This document shows positions 16,501 through 24,796 of a stretch of DNA of 64,000 nucleotides, piece by piece. The stretch's first letter is position 1, and every line of letters starts with the position of its first letter. This DNA is from Planctomycetota bacterium (GTDB taxonomy: Bacteria; Planctomycetota; UBA1135): the NCBI GenBank assembly GCA_008501825.1, contig QQUA01000016.1:305261-369260 (forward strand), read 5' to 3'. A program made the translations under genes and the position numbers. The notes beneath the pieces were generated by a model. The model ran no database searches. It saw nothing but the letters and a program-made list of their open reading frames with translations, and was not told where the DNA came from.

Positions 16501-16722
16501 GGCTTTATGCCGCTGATCCTTTCCGGAGGGGCTTTCTGGCCGCCCTTGGCGGTGGCCATCGCCGGCGGCGTTGTGGGAGCCACCATCCTGGCCTTGTTCT
16601 TCGTGCCTTCCGCCTTCCTGCTGTTAGGAGTTCGAGCCGAACAAACCGTTTGCGCTCGAATCCCGGCTTGCCCTCTGTTGAAAGCGGCTTTGGCCTCCCA
16701 TCAACCGGCGGCGACGGCTTGA
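13558..16722 (+). CDS. RND-family efflux pump, inner-membrane transporter
   Basis: This 1054-residue proton-driven transporter has the full RND length and layout: TM1 (LLILVLLLILVSGLSSL), a large periplasmic loop, a TM2-TM6 block, a second loop and a C-terminal TM block. The TM4 proton-relay region reads LIIALGMLIDNAIVMVDE, with Asp-Asn where AcrB has Asp-Asp, a variant common in HAE-type relatives. The TM10 region is VAINDSIVVLAALRN. The start is 23 nt after the adaptor stop. A perfect 15-bp tandem repeat at about 16035-16064 duplicates LPAGV. Substrate range (drugs, fatty acids, solvents) is not decidable from sequence. The gene is convergent with the sulfatase gene. Confidence 0.93.
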   Translation: MSQLFYRYPRLLILVLLLILVSGLSSLSLLPRSEDPSLVQRFALVITRFPGATAERVEALVTEKVERKLKEFEEIKEFESNSRAGISVIDLTLGDHVGANEVDNVWSRLRDELGEIASQLPSGADAPEVETQAIAGAYSMILGLRWDLETEAQHALLRRYGKALEERLRDISGTEHTRIYGSRPEEIRVAVRIEALSGLGLSVDEMSAAIRAHDAKVAAGMVRSRQSDLVLEVEGEPLNLQAIRDIPLRHGPDGQVVRVGDVAEVWKTTQDPAPSEVYLSGRASVAVAVRMSQGRRIDQWAETVQTQLEEFRQRLPHGISLVSIFDQSDYVAARFNTLGRNLWISTLLVIAVSFLFMGWRAGILVGSALPMTMLMVTAGMRFFGIPLHQMSVTGLIIALGMLIDNAIVMVDETRSRLREGMETGQAVGGAVSSLFVPLLGSTLTTVFAFMPLVLMPGPAGEFVGSIGLTVTMALISSLFLSMTVVPTFTGWLEGRLGGGQGRGWFRRGIHWSWLDRLYRQSLRWTAAKPWFGLSFALVLPVIGFAMQGGLREQFFPPAERDQFHVQLSLPRGTALQHTRNLAFEARKVLSASPKVEESHWFVGSGAPSFYYNMMSASNENTPYFAQALVKLKSSQGSLEIIRSLQGELDRAIPGAQILALPLEQGPPFKAPIELRVFGPDLQVLQRLSSEARSLLSATPSVLHTRSSLESGQPKLWLRVDPSEVQLAGLNQVALAGHLQAGSEGWIGGSLMEQTEELPIRVRWSPADRNSVHSLLSTEIPRMQADGQTAAAPVPLSVLGEPDLIPELAEIPRRNGRRVATVQGFLPAGVLPAGVLQDFEQRLLAADFEAPPGYRWEFGGESEERNEAIGNLMASVGLLLTLILTSLVLSFRSFRMAAVIAAVGALSIGLGLAALWTFQLTFGFMAIVGTMGLVGVAINDSIVVLAALRNHPKARHGDQEAVVEVVHHATRHILTTTVTTIAGFMPLILSGGAFWPPLAVAIAGGVVGATILALFFVPSAFLLLGVRAEQTVCARIPACPLLKAALASHQPAATA

Positions 16723-16733
16723 GCAAGCCTGAA

Positions 16734-18266
16734 TCAACGATGCCACGGCAAGCCGGGCCAGGAAAGCTTGCCGCCGTGGTTCTCCTGCCGCGGTCCGGGG
16801 GTGGAACGACCGGCCTCGACTAAATCCCGTAGGTCCTGGGTCAGTTGCTGGACGATCTCCGGATGCTTTTGATGCAGGTTGGTGGTTTCCCGGGGATCGG
16901 CGTCTAAGTCATAAAGTTGGACCGGCGGCAAACCGAGATCCTTGGCTTCGTTTTCGCGAGGCGGGCTCCATCCTCCCGAACCATGGCATAGCAACAACTT
17001 CCATCGCCCTTTGCGGACCGCGAAGTGACCTGATATCGAATGATGGACCACCACTTCATGCACGGGCCCATCCTTGGATCCGTTCAGAATCCCCAGCAAA
17101 CTTGCGCTGTCCTCGGCAGTATTCGCCGCTAACTCGAAGCCCACGACTTCAGCACAGGTCGCCATGACGTCAGCCAAGGTGATCGTCTGAGTGCAACGCG
17201 TTCCGGGAGCGACATGCTCGGGCCACCGCACGATGAACGGCACCCGGTGGCCGCCTTCGAAAGCGTCCGCCTTCCAACCGCGCCAATTCTGGCGCAGATG
17301 AACTCCAGCTTTCTCGAGGGTCTCGAAATCACATTTCGGCGAAGTCCCGTTGTCGCAAGTGAAGATGAAAAGGGTGTCCTCAAAAAGTTCCGCCGCCTCC
17401 AATGCTTGCACGAGCTGACCGACGACAGCATCGGTTTGGAGCAGGAAATCGGCGTATTCACTGATGCCGGACTTTCCGCGGAAATCCGCATGGGGTGCAA
17501 TCGGAGTGTGCGGGGACGGCAGCGAAAGGAATAAGAAGAAAGGTTTGGGCTGCCCCACCCGGGCACGCACATAGTCCGAAGCCCGCCGGCCGTATTCGGC
17601 CAGGACGGCGCGGAAATCCCAATCTTTCACGGCGGGGCCGGCCGAAACCCCAATCATGGCGTGGCCCTTCATCTGGGAATCGATCTCACCCAGGATGTGG
17701 TCGTCCTGCCGCCATGCATAGGGCGGCCAATTCGGCACATCGTCACCGAAGTAGGCATCGAAGCCATGATCCACCGGCCCCCCTTTGACGGCAGCCTTGA
17801 AGTCGATTTCCTTCCAATTCGAAGTCGTTCCGCCACCTTTCTTGGGCCAGTTCCAACCAAGGTGCCACTTGCCAATGCAAGCCGTGTCAAAACCCTTGGC
17901 CCGCAGCATCTCCGGCAAGGTTAGGCGCTCATCTTCGATCAAGGGGCTTCCCCACGTGGAAACGATGCCGCGCTTAAGCCGCGACCGCCAGTTGTAGCGC
18001 CCGGTCAACAACGAATAACGGGTCGGAGAGCAAACCGAAGAAGTTGAATGGGCATCCGTAAAGGACATCCCTTCTTGGGCAAGCCGATCGATCGCCGGCG
18101 TCTTCAGCCCCATGCCTGGGTGATAGGCAGACACGGCGTCCAAGCCCATGTCATCGGCAAGAACGAGCACGATGTTCGGAAAGGCTGGCTCCTTTTCCTG
18201 GCTGGCGACATCGCCAATCGCCAACATTGCGACCGACAAGATGGCCAGGATGAAACGTCCGGACAT
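16734..18266 (-). CDS. Secreted sulfatase (arylsulfatase A-like, formylglycine type)
   Basis: This 510-residue exported hydrolase cleaves sulfate esters. The signal MSGRFILAILSVAMLAIGDVASQ precedes NIVLVLADDMGLDAVSAYH, the metal-site aspartates of the family. The formylglycine signature CSPTRYSLLTGRY is intact, so it should be matured by a formylglycine-generating enzyme (none in the window). Downstream are FIFTCDNGTSP and FRAVLAEYGRRAS. ATG 18266 is chosen because GGAG lies 9 nt upstream; an ATG at 18303-18305 overlapping the aminopeptidase stop has no ribosome site. It probably acts on sulfated polysaccharide or a small sulfate ester. Confidence 0.93.
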   Translation of the reverse strand: MSGRFILAILSVAMLAIGDVASQEKEPAFPNIVLVLADDMGLDAVSAYHPGMGLKTPAIDRLAQEGMSFTDAHSTSSVCSPTRYSLLTGRYNWRSRLKRGIVSTWGSPLIEDERLTLPEMLRAKGFDTACIGKWHLGWNWPKKGGGTTSNWKEIDFKAAVKGGPVDHGFDAYFGDDVPNWPPYAWRQDDHILGEIDSQMKGHAMIGVSAGPAVKDWDFRAVLAEYGRRASDYVRARVGQPKPFFLFLSLPSPHTPIAPHADFRGKSGISEYADFLLQTDAVVGQLVQALEAAELFEDTLFIFTCDNGTSPKCDFETLEKAGVHLRQNWRGWKADAFEGGHRVPFIVRWPEHVAPGTRCTQTITLADVMATCAEVVGFELAANTAEDSASLLGILNGSKDGPVHEVVVHHSISGHFAVRKGRWKLLLCHGSGGWSPPRENEAKDLGLPPVQLYDLDADPRETTNLHQKHPEIVQQLTQDLRDLVEAGRSTPGPRQENHGGKLSWPGLPWHR

Positions 18267-18304
18267 GAAGCCACTCCGGCGGCGGTGAATCGCTTGTTTC
18301 GGCA

Positions 18305-20956
18305 TCAAGGAAACCGCTGGCGCGCTTGCAGTACCCGCCGCAAGCGATCGGTGGATTGCCACAATTTGCGGCGCACGTCCAAGGGCAGGTCGGGATTGGC
18401 CTGTAAAAAGTCCTCCACCACTTCCAGGGCTTGGGGCGAACTGTGGGCGTTGATGAAGGCATCGATCCAAGCCGGCATGAAAAAGATCTTGCGGTGCTCT
18501 TTCACCCACAGCACCCGATCCAAAGCCTGGCGCAGGTAAGGAAAGCACAACTCTTCCTGGCCAGGCCAATGGAAAAATTCCAAGCTGAGTTGAATCCATT
18601 GCTCCGGCGGTTCCGAAAGTTGCAAATAGGCTTCAAAAGTGCGCTGCTTTTGAGCCGGATCCGGACTGGCGGCCCGAGCCATGAAGGCGTATTTCTGCCG
18701 ATCTTGAAGGGATTCGTCCGCCTCCAATTCGGCCAACAGGGTTTCCGCTTCCGGATCGCCGTGGGCCAGCAACACCGCCGCCGCCAAAAAGCGATCGCGA
18801 GTTCCGAGTTCGGGCCCTCCCTCTAAATGCCCTTGACGAGCGGCGTCGCGGCACAAATCCAAGAACCAGGCATCGGAACCGTAGCGGGCCATAGTTCGAA
18901 AAGCCGGCAACTTCAACTCCGGCGGCAAGGGAAGCTGCATGGTCAAGTGCAGCAAATATTGAAAATGAGCCTTGGCTTCATCTCCCTGCAGGAATCGATG
19001 ACAGGCCAAAAGAGCCGCCTGGAGGACCCGGGAATGGCTGAGAGCGTCCGCCAGTCGCGGTTGCAAATCCCGGCCTTCGCCGTCGAAACCGAGCAGCTTC
19101 TCCGCCGCCTGCACAAACTTCCGCGGATTCCATTCCCCTTCCCACAGCGCATCCACCATGGCGGTAAAAGCCACTTCCCGGATCATCGGATCCTCAATTT
19201 CGGGAAGCTCCTCGGCCAGCCGCCGGCGACTGACCGGATCCAATAAAAAGCGACCGTAGGCCCGATCCTTGGCATTGAGCAGCAACCAGGCGGGAGTCGC
19301 CTGGCCGACCAGCGCCTCCACTTCTTGCTCGAATTCCTGCAAGGGAATTTCCAAGATTTCCGCAGCGGCGCCTTCCGGTTGCCACAAGAGATCCACCTGC
19401 ATCGGCCAAGGATGAGCTTGTCCCTGCAAGCCTTCCTGCTGCAATTGAAAACTTTGCAAGCGACCGCGAACGTCTTCCTGCCAGTGAGCTCGGACCTTGG
19501 GCATGCCGGCGGTTAACAGCCAGCGCTCCGACCAAGCTTGCAAATCGCGGCCGGAAGCTTCCTGCAGAGCCAGGATCAAATCTTCCCAAGTGGCATTGTC
19601 CCAGGCATGGTCCACCAGAAAACGATGCACCCCGTCGAAAAAAGCTTTGTCCCCCAACAAAGCGTGCAAAGCCTTCAACATGGAAGGGGCTTTGTTGTAG
19701 ACGATCGGCCCGTAATTCGATTTGGCGTCAAATAGATTGCCGAGTTCCTGATACACCGGCACCGTGCCTGGAGTGGCGTCCACTTGATAGGCAGGTGGCT
19801 TTACCCGTTGGTGAAACCGGAGCCAACCTTGCAGTTCCGGCTCTCTCCGCTGCAGGACTTGATAGCCAATAAAAGTGGCGAAGCCTTCTTTCAACCAGAG
19901 GTCGTCGAACCATTCCATGGTCACCAAATTGCCGAACCATTGATGACTGACCTCGTGATAAATCAAAGTGCTGCGCCGCAATAGCTCCTGGGCGGTCGGG
20001 GTGTGATCGAACACCAAGGCGCTTTCCCGATAAAAGATGCATCCCGGATGCTCCATGCCCCCGTAAGGAAACCCGGGAAGCAGCACCACGTCCAGTTTCT
20101 CGAAGGGATAGGGAACTTGAAAATCTTGTTCCAAGAGCTGGACGGTTTGCAGGTGCATCTCAGTTAGATCGGCGACCTGCATGGCTTCTCCGGCGGAGGC
20201 CCGGTGCCAAATTCGAAAGGGGAGATCCCCGCCGACCGGAGGCTCGGTGACTTCGAACGGGCCGGCGGCAAAGGCCATTAAATAAGTGGAAATCGGTTTA
20301 CTGGCTTGGAAGTCGTGCCGGTGCCGGCCTTCCCCTACCGCTTGGCGATCGAGCAAGGGGCCATTGGCCACCACCTGCCAATCCGTCGGAGCTTCGATGC
20401 TGAACTCGAATTTGGCCTTCAGATCGGGTTGATCGAAGCAGGGAAATAATCGGTGGGCGTCCGCCGGCACCACCAGGGTGTAGTAGTACTCGCCGCCGTC
20501 TTCCTCATCCCGGTAGACGTTCAGCGGTGTTCCGGTGGCGGCGACTTTGGAGCGAAAGCCGAATTCCACTTGGTTCATGCCGGGCTGCAAGCTCGCCGCC
20601 GGCAACATCCAGTGATTCGCCACCTGCTGCATATCCGCCAGCGCCATCTCGGCTCCGTTGCAACGCCACTGCGGCAACAACTCTCCGTCAAAGTCCAAGG
20701 CCAGATCCTCGCCTCCCTGCAGAAGCTGGAATTGAAGCTGCAATCGGCCTTCCACCGCCTCCATGCCCGGCACCATTCGGAAATGCAAGCGGTAATGCAG
20801 GTCCTGAATGCGAGCCCGCCGGTGCTTAGCCAGATCGCGCGACACTCCCGGCGCCAGCAGATCGTCCACCGAAGCTTGCTGGCAGGATGTCATGAGCGTG
20901 GAACTGAGAAGGGCAAGGAGGAAGGGAAGGCGGCGAGGCAACATAAGCGCGGCCAT
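18305..20956 (-). CDS. M1-family metallo-aminopeptidase lipoprotein
   Basis: This 883-residue zinc aminopeptidase is predicted to be membrane-anchored outside the cytoplasm. The signal MLPRRLPFLLALLSSTLMTSC ends in a lipobox-type Cys. The zinc site is HEVSHQWFGN followed after 18 residues by E in WLKEGFATF (HExxH-18-E). The substrate-recognition GxMEN motif appears as GGMEHPG, with His in place of Asn, a point that may alter N-terminal amine binding. A long alpha-helical C-terminal region follows. The start at 20956 (MAALMLPRR) has GAGGG upstream; the frame is open further upstream to 21319 but that part overlaps the divergent methyltransferase. The TGA abuts an ATG in frame with the sulfatase. 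Confidence 0.9.
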   Translation of the reverse strand: MAALMLPRRLPFLLALLSSTLMTSCQQASVDDLLAPGVSRDLAKHRRARIQDLHYRLHFRMVPGMEAVEGRLQLQFQLLQGGEDLALDFDGELLPQWRCNGAEMALADMQQVANHWMLPAASLQPGMNQVEFGFRSKVAATGTPLNVYRDEEDGGEYYYTLVVPADAHRLFPCFDQPDLKAKFEFSIEAPTDWQVVANGPLLDRQAVGEGRHRHDFQASKPISTYLMAFAAGPFEVTEPPVGGDLPFRIWHRASAGEAMQVADLTEMHLQTVQLLEQDFQVPYPFEKLDVVLLPGFPYGGMEHPGCIFYRESALVFDHTPTAQELLRRSTLIYHEVSHQWFGNLVTMEWFDDLWLKEGFATFIGYQVLQRREPELQGWLRFHQRVKPPAYQVDATPGTVPVYQELGNLFDAKSNYGPIVYNKAPSMLKALHALLGDKAFFDGVHRFLVDHAWDNATWEDLILALQEASGRDLQAWSERWLLTAGMPKVRAHWQEDVRGRLQSFQLQQEGLQGQAHPWPMQVDLLWQPEGAAAEILEIPLQEFEQEVEALVGQATPAWLLLNAKDRAYGRFLLDPVSRRRLAEELPEIEDPMIREVAFTAMVDALWEGEWNPRKFVQAAEKLLGFDGEGRDLQPRLADALSHSRVLQAALLACHRFLQGDEAKAHFQYLLHLTMQLPLPPELKLPAFRTMARYGSDAWFLDLCRDAARQGHLEGGPELGTRDRFLAAAVLLAHGDPEAETLLAELEADESLQDRQKYAFMARAASPDPAQKQRTFEAYLQLSEPPEQWIQLSLEFFHWPGQEELCFPYLRQALDRVLWVKEHRKIFFMPAWIDAFINAHSSPQALEVVEDFLQANPDLPLDVRRKLWQSTDRLRRVLQARQRFP

Positions 20957-21028
20957 TTTGCCCTCGGCCCCAAGAATTGGCGAGTACAGCTTCTTGCCGG
21001 GAAAGGTCCGCGACCCTAACTTCCCGCC

Positions 21029-21883
21029 ATGGCCCGCAAGCGCAAGAAGAAGAAGAAAGGCGCCAAGAAGGACGGTTTGACCGCCGCCACCGCCGACAAA
21101 CACGAGCTGTACGAAAAATCCGTACAGGAGCCCGAGGCCGATATCGAGTTCATCGACAAGGTGTTCCGCAAGCTGGGCAAGCCGCTTCCCATGAGCCTGC
21201 GGGAGGATTTCTGCGGCACTGCGGTATTTTGCGCCGAGTGGGTCAAGAGCCACAAGAAACGAACCGCCGTCGGTCTGGACTTGGACTTGAAAACTTTGAA
21301 CTACGGCATGGAAAGGCACATCAAACCCCTGGGCGAGGCCGCCGAGCGGGTCCAGCTTCTATGCCGCAACGTGTTGCAGGGTTCGACCGACAAAGTGGAC
21401 GTCCTGGTAGCCTTCAACTTCTCCTACTGGTGCTTTATGACCCGGCGGGAGATGCTGCAGTACTTTCGAAAAGCCCGGGAAGGGGTCAAGGACCAAGGGC
21501 TTTTCGTTTTGGACATCTACGGCGGCCCCGACGCCCAAGTCGAGGTCGAGGAGATTCAGGAAAAAGACGGTTTCGAATACGTTTGGGACCAGGGGCCGAT
21601 GGACGCCATCAGCCACCAGGCCAAACGCTGGATCCATTTCCGTTTTCCCGACGGCACCGAGCAGCACAAGGCCTTTAGTTACGAATGGCGCATCTGGTCG
21701 CTGCCGGAGTTGAGCGAAGTCCTGCTCGACGCCGGTTTTGATCGAGTGGACGTCTATTGGGAAGGCTCGGACAAGGGCGGCGAAGGCAACGGAATATTCA
21801 AAAAGACTCGGCGGGCCGAAAACGAAGAAGCGTGGATCGCTTATTTGGTTGCAACTCCGGGGATCGTGCCGGACCAAGATTGA
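21029..21883 (+). CDS. SAM-dependent methyltransferase (class I, REDFCGTA type)
   Basis: This 284-residue cytoplasmic enzyme opens with a very basic tract (MARKRKKKKKGAKKDG), possibly for binding RNA or DNA. The class I Rossmann core is LREDFCGTAVFCAEWV (motif I variant), then TAVGLDLDLKTLNYG (acidic motif II), RVQLLCRNVL and VDVLVAFNFSYWCF (motif IV). Later segments (HFRFPDGTEQHKAFSYEWR, LLDAGFDRVDVYWEGSDKG) fit the ubiquinone/small-molecule methyltransferase fold. The substrate is unknown. It is divergently transcribed from the M1 aminopeptidase across 72 nt. Confidence 0.8.
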   Translation: MARKRKKKKKGAKKDGLTAATADKHELYEKSVQEPEADIEFIDKVFRKLGKPLPMSLREDFCGTAVFCAEWVKSHKKRTAVGLDLDLKTLNYGMERHIKPLGEAAERVQLLCRNVLQGSTDKVDVLVAFNFSYWCFMTRREMLQYFRKAREGVKDQGLFVLDIYGGPDAQVEVEEIQEKDGFEYVWDQGPMDAISHQAKRWIHFRFPDGTEQHKAFSYEWRIWSLPELSEVLLDAGFDRVDVYWEGSDKGGEGNGIFKKTRRAENEEAWIAYLVATPGIVPDQD

Positions 21884-21889
21884 CCTCCT

Positions 21890-21925
21890 AAAAAAAAGAA
21901 CCGCCCCTTCGCGAAGGGGCGGTTC
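21890..21925 (-). terminator. Strong intrinsic terminator for the MmgE/PrpD gene
   Basis: Positions 21898-21925 are a perfect 28-bp palindrome (arms GAACCGCCCCTTCG and its complement). On the minus strand it is followed by a run of eight T (21897-21890). It ends the minus-strand transcript between convergent genes. Confidence 0.85.
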
Positions 21926-21949
21926 CGGCGCCGTCAGGTGAGGAAAGGA

Positions 21950-23347
21950 TCAGGCTTGATCCACGGCGCAGATGGCCAAGAAATCGGCGGCCCGGTCGAA
22001 CTCGGCCAATCGGGCGGCGGCGTCCCAGATTTCTTGACGCCGGCCTTCGGAAACACCCTCGGCCAGAGCATCGAACTTGGCGCGAATCTCCTGGTCGGTG
22101 AGGGGATCCCGGGGATCTCCCTTGGGGTAATCCACTTGTTTCTCCAAGGTACGTCCGTCGGTGGTGGTAATGGCGACGTGGCAGCGTTGCACCTTCGGGA
22201 AGGCGGCTTCGAACTCGGGTTCCGCCACCACTTCGATCTTGTGAATGTGCTGCTGCACCCGGGGATCGTTGATGACTTCGTCGTCGAACAGATCGGGCGT
22301 CACCCGCCCGTGCAGCACTCCGGCGGTGATGCAGTACGGCAGCGAGTGATCGGCGGTTTCCCGAGTGGTCGGGTTGTACTTGGAGGGATCGCTGAGGATG
22401 TCCGCCGCCTTGGTCAAGGTTCGGATTCGAATCTTGGCAATGTCGTCGGCGGCCAAGCCATTGTCCTGGCAGATGCTGATGGTGCAGGAAATCGGCGCGT
22501 GGGTCAGGGCTTCGGTCGGGAAGAACTTCATGCCGCACTCCAAGATGCGCCAGTCCTTGCCGAGGTCGTCGAAGATTTCCCACTTCCACTCGCTGTCCAT
22601 GACGTGGGCCAGGCTTTCCTTGCCCTCAAACACGTGAGCAGGCCCTTGATAGCCCTTTTGGGCCAACAGCGCGGCTTCCAAACCGGCCCGAGTGGCCATC
22701 GGATCCACGGTGTTCTTCATCATGGTCAGGTGGCCGGCAGTCACCGCCCCCAAGGTGCAATTGGCCGAGCCGGCAATCCCGGCGGCATGCTGCAATTGCT
22801 CGGCGTTCAAACCCAGGGTCTTGCCGGCGGCATAAGCTCCGGCGAAGGCGGTCAACGTGGCGTGGTGCCAGCCCAGTTCGCGGATGCCCGGGAAGGAAAC
22901 CTCGCACAACCGTTGCTCGATCTCATAAGCCACGATCATGCCCAGAATCATGTCTTTGGCCCCCAATCCGGCCAACTCGGCGGCAGCCATGGGACCGGAC
23001 AAGATGTCGCTGGGATGGCTGGGATCCTGCTTCCAGTAAATATCGTTGTAGTCCTGGGCCCGGATCGCCAGGGCGTTTAGAAAGGCCGCTTGCAGCGGAG
23101 AAACCTTGCCACCCTGGCCAAGTAAGTTGCAGACTTCTTTGCCTCCCTCATCTTCGATCAACGATCGGACGATGCCCCAGTCGTGGCTTCGCCAACCGCC
23201 GAAAGCGCAGCCGAGGCTGTCTAAAATGAAGCGGCGTAAAGCGTCTACAACCTCGGTGGGAAGGTCTTCGTAACGAAGGCCCTCAACCCACTGAGCCAGG
23301 CGGTAGGAAAGGTGATCGGAATGGCTCTTATCGGTGTCGTGCCCCAT
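21950..23347 (-). CDS. MmgE/PrpD family protein (2-methylcitrate dehydratase-like)
   Basis: This 465-residue cytoplasmic protein belongs to the MmgE/PrpD/IDS-epimerase fold. Members dehydrate 2-methylcitrate in propionate breakdown or act on related acids such as aconitate. Visible family segments are VVDALRRFILDSLGCAFGG, PSHPSDILSGPMAAAEL, ELGWHHATLTAFAGAYAAGK and a C-terminal basic/acidic cap (VDYPKGDPRDPLTDQEI). ATG 23347 was preferred to an in-frame TTG at 23356; neither has a strong ribosome site. No methylcitrate synthase or lyase (PrpB/PrpC) is nearby, so propionate use is not established. A dehydrogenase of the isocitrate family lies upstream on the same strand, separated by a terminator. 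Confidence 0.85.
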   Translation of the reverse strand: MGHDTDKSHSDHLSYRLAQWVEGLRYEDLPTEVVDALRRFILDSLGCAFGGWRSHDWGIVRSLIEDEGGKEVCNLLGQGGKVSPLQAAFLNALAIRAQDYNDIYWKQDPSHPSDILSGPMAAAELAGLGAKDMILGMIVAYEIEQRLCEVSFPGIRELGWHHATLTAFAGAYAAGKTLGLNAEQLQHAAGIAGSANCTLGAVTAGHLTMMKNTVDPMATRAGLEAALLAQKGYQGPAHVFEGKESLAHVMDSEWKWEIFDDLGKDWRILECGMKFFPTEALTHAPISCTISICQDNGLAADDIAKIRIRTLTKAADILSDPSKYNPTTRETADHSLPYCITAGVLHGRVTPDLFDDEVINDPRVQQHIHKIEVVAEPEFEAAFPKVQRCHVAITTTDGRTLEKQVDYPKGDPRDPLTDQEIRAKFDALAEGVSEGRRQEIWDAAARLAEFDRAADFLAICAVDQA

Positions 23348-23397
23348 GGTGGCCAAAGGTTAGCGCCGCGGCCCAAAACTGGAATCGGAGAACGATG

Positions 23398-23431
23398 AAA
23401 AAGCAGGCCGCCGGGAAGTCCGACGGCCTGC
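23398..23431 (-). terminator. Intrinsic terminator after the isocitrate/isopropylmalate-type dehydrogenase
   Basis: GCAGGCCG (23403-23410) pairs with CGGCCTGC (23424-23431). On the minus strand the stem is followed by five T (23402-23398). Confidence 0.65.
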
Positions 23432-23456
23432 AGGTCCTTGGAAAAGGAGGGAGCGC

Positions 23457-24587
23457 TTAGACGGTCACCGCGCCAAGAGCGTCGGCAACGGCTTGCCCCA
23501 TTTCCAAGGTGGTGTGAGTACCGCCCATGTCGTAAGTCCGGACCTGACCTTCCTGGAGCACCTTGGCCACCGCGGCGTCCACCCGGGAAGCCGCATCGGT
23601 TTCGCCGAGGAAGTCCAGCATCAACTTCGAAGCCAGAATGCAGGCAATCGGGTTGACCTTGTACTGGCCTTCGTACTTGGGCGCCGAACCGTGAGTCGGC
23701 TCGAACACGGCCACGTCCTTGCCGATGTTACCGGCGGCGGCAAAACCCAAGCCGCCGACCAATTGGGCGCAAAGGTCACTGACCACGTCGCCGAACAAAT
23801 TGCTGGTGACGATGACCCCGTAGTTCTCCGGGTTCTTGATCAGCCACATGGCCATGGCATCGATGTTGGCATCCCACATCTCGATGCCGGGATAGTCCTT
23901 GGCGACTTCGCGAGCGGCCCGCATGAACAAACCGCTGGTTTCCCGGAGCACGTTGGGCTTCTCCACCACGGTGACGTGGGGATAGCCGTGCTTCTTGGCA
24001 TAGTCGAAGGCCGAGCGGACGATGCGGCTTGCCCCTTCCCAGGTAATGATCCGGGCGGTGATGGCGATTTGATCGGCCGGCACCGAAGCGAAACGCTTGA
24101 AATTCGGGTGCAAGCTAAGGGATTGGTGAATCTCCCCTTCCACCGGGTGGTATTCCACTCCGCCGTACAACCCTTCGGTGTTCTCCCGGAACACCACCAG
24201 GTCAATGCCGTCCCGGTAGTTCAAAGGGTTCCCAGCGTAGGCCTTGCACGGCCGCAAGTTTGTGTACAGGTCGAAGAGTTGTCGCATGCGCACAATCGGG
24301 CTGCGATAACTCAAACCTTTTCCTTGCAGTTCCGGGGCCAACTCGGCTTGAGCTTCTTCCTTGGGCTTGCTGGTAATGGCGCCGAACAAAGCGGCATCCA
24401 CTTCCTTCAAACCTTCGACGGTGCGGTCGGGAAGGGCATCGCCTTCTTTGCACCAGAACTCCCAGCCAATGTCCAAGTGGCGATATTCTGCATCGAGGCC
24501 GATTGCGTCCAAGACGATCTTGGCCGCTTCCATGACCTCCACGCCGACACCATCACCCGGCATCCAACCGATCTTGTACTTCGCCAT
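23457..24587 (-). CDS. NAD(P)-dependent isocitrate/isopropylmalate-family dehydrogenase
   Basis: This 376-residue enzyme performs oxidative decarboxylation of a 2-hydroxy acid. The start KIGWMPGDGVGVEVMEAA is the family N-terminus. The substrate loop LRPCKAYAG and the segment VFRENTEGLYGGVEYH are closer to NAD-type isocitrate or homoisocitrate dehydrogenases than to LeuB. The metal-binding region is SNLFGDVVSDLCAQLVGGLGFAAAGNIG, followed by EPTHGSAPKYEGQYKVNP. Candidate substrates are isocitrate, homoisocitrate, 3-isopropylmalate and tartrate. A homoaconitase-like hydratase lies at 50.5 kb, which makes homoisocitrate worth testing. It is monocistronic by its terminator. Confidence 0.85.
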   Translation of the reverse strand: MAKYKIGWMPGDGVGVEVMEAAKIVLDAIGLDAEYRHLDIGWEFWCKEGDALPDRTVEGLKEVDAALFGAITSKPKEEAQAELAPELQGKGLSYRSPIVRMRQLFDLYTNLRPCKAYAGNPLNYRDGIDLVVFRENTEGLYGGVEYHPVEGEIHQSLSLHPNFKRFASVPADQIAITARIITWEGASRIVRSAFDYAKKHGYPHVTVVEKPNVLRETSGLFMRAAREVAKDYPGIEMWDANIDAMAMWLIKNPENYGVIVTSNLFGDVVSDLCAQLVGGLGFAAAGNIGKDVAVFEPTHGSAPKYEGQYKVNPIACILASKLMLDFLGETDAASRVDAAVAKVLQEGQVRTYDMGGTHTTLEMGQAVADALGAVTV

Positions 24588-24796
24588 GTGTTTCGGCTTC
24601 CAGCCGGGCCTATCCCGGCTCGGAATCGTGTCAGTTTAGCTCGGCGCACCGCCCTGGGGAGATTTCAGCCGGGCTTTCCCGGACGCTTTTCGTTGAAGTT
24701 TCAAAGAAGTCCGATTTCATGCCCTAGAATAGATTGGGCTTTTCCGGAAACGGGGAGCCCAAGCAATTCCCTAAAACCCCAAACAATTCCCCAAAC

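Noticed and set aside
21938..23080. 380-codon plus-strand frame
   Set aside because: Antisense to the MmgE/PrpD gene, which has intact family segments; the frame shows no domain.
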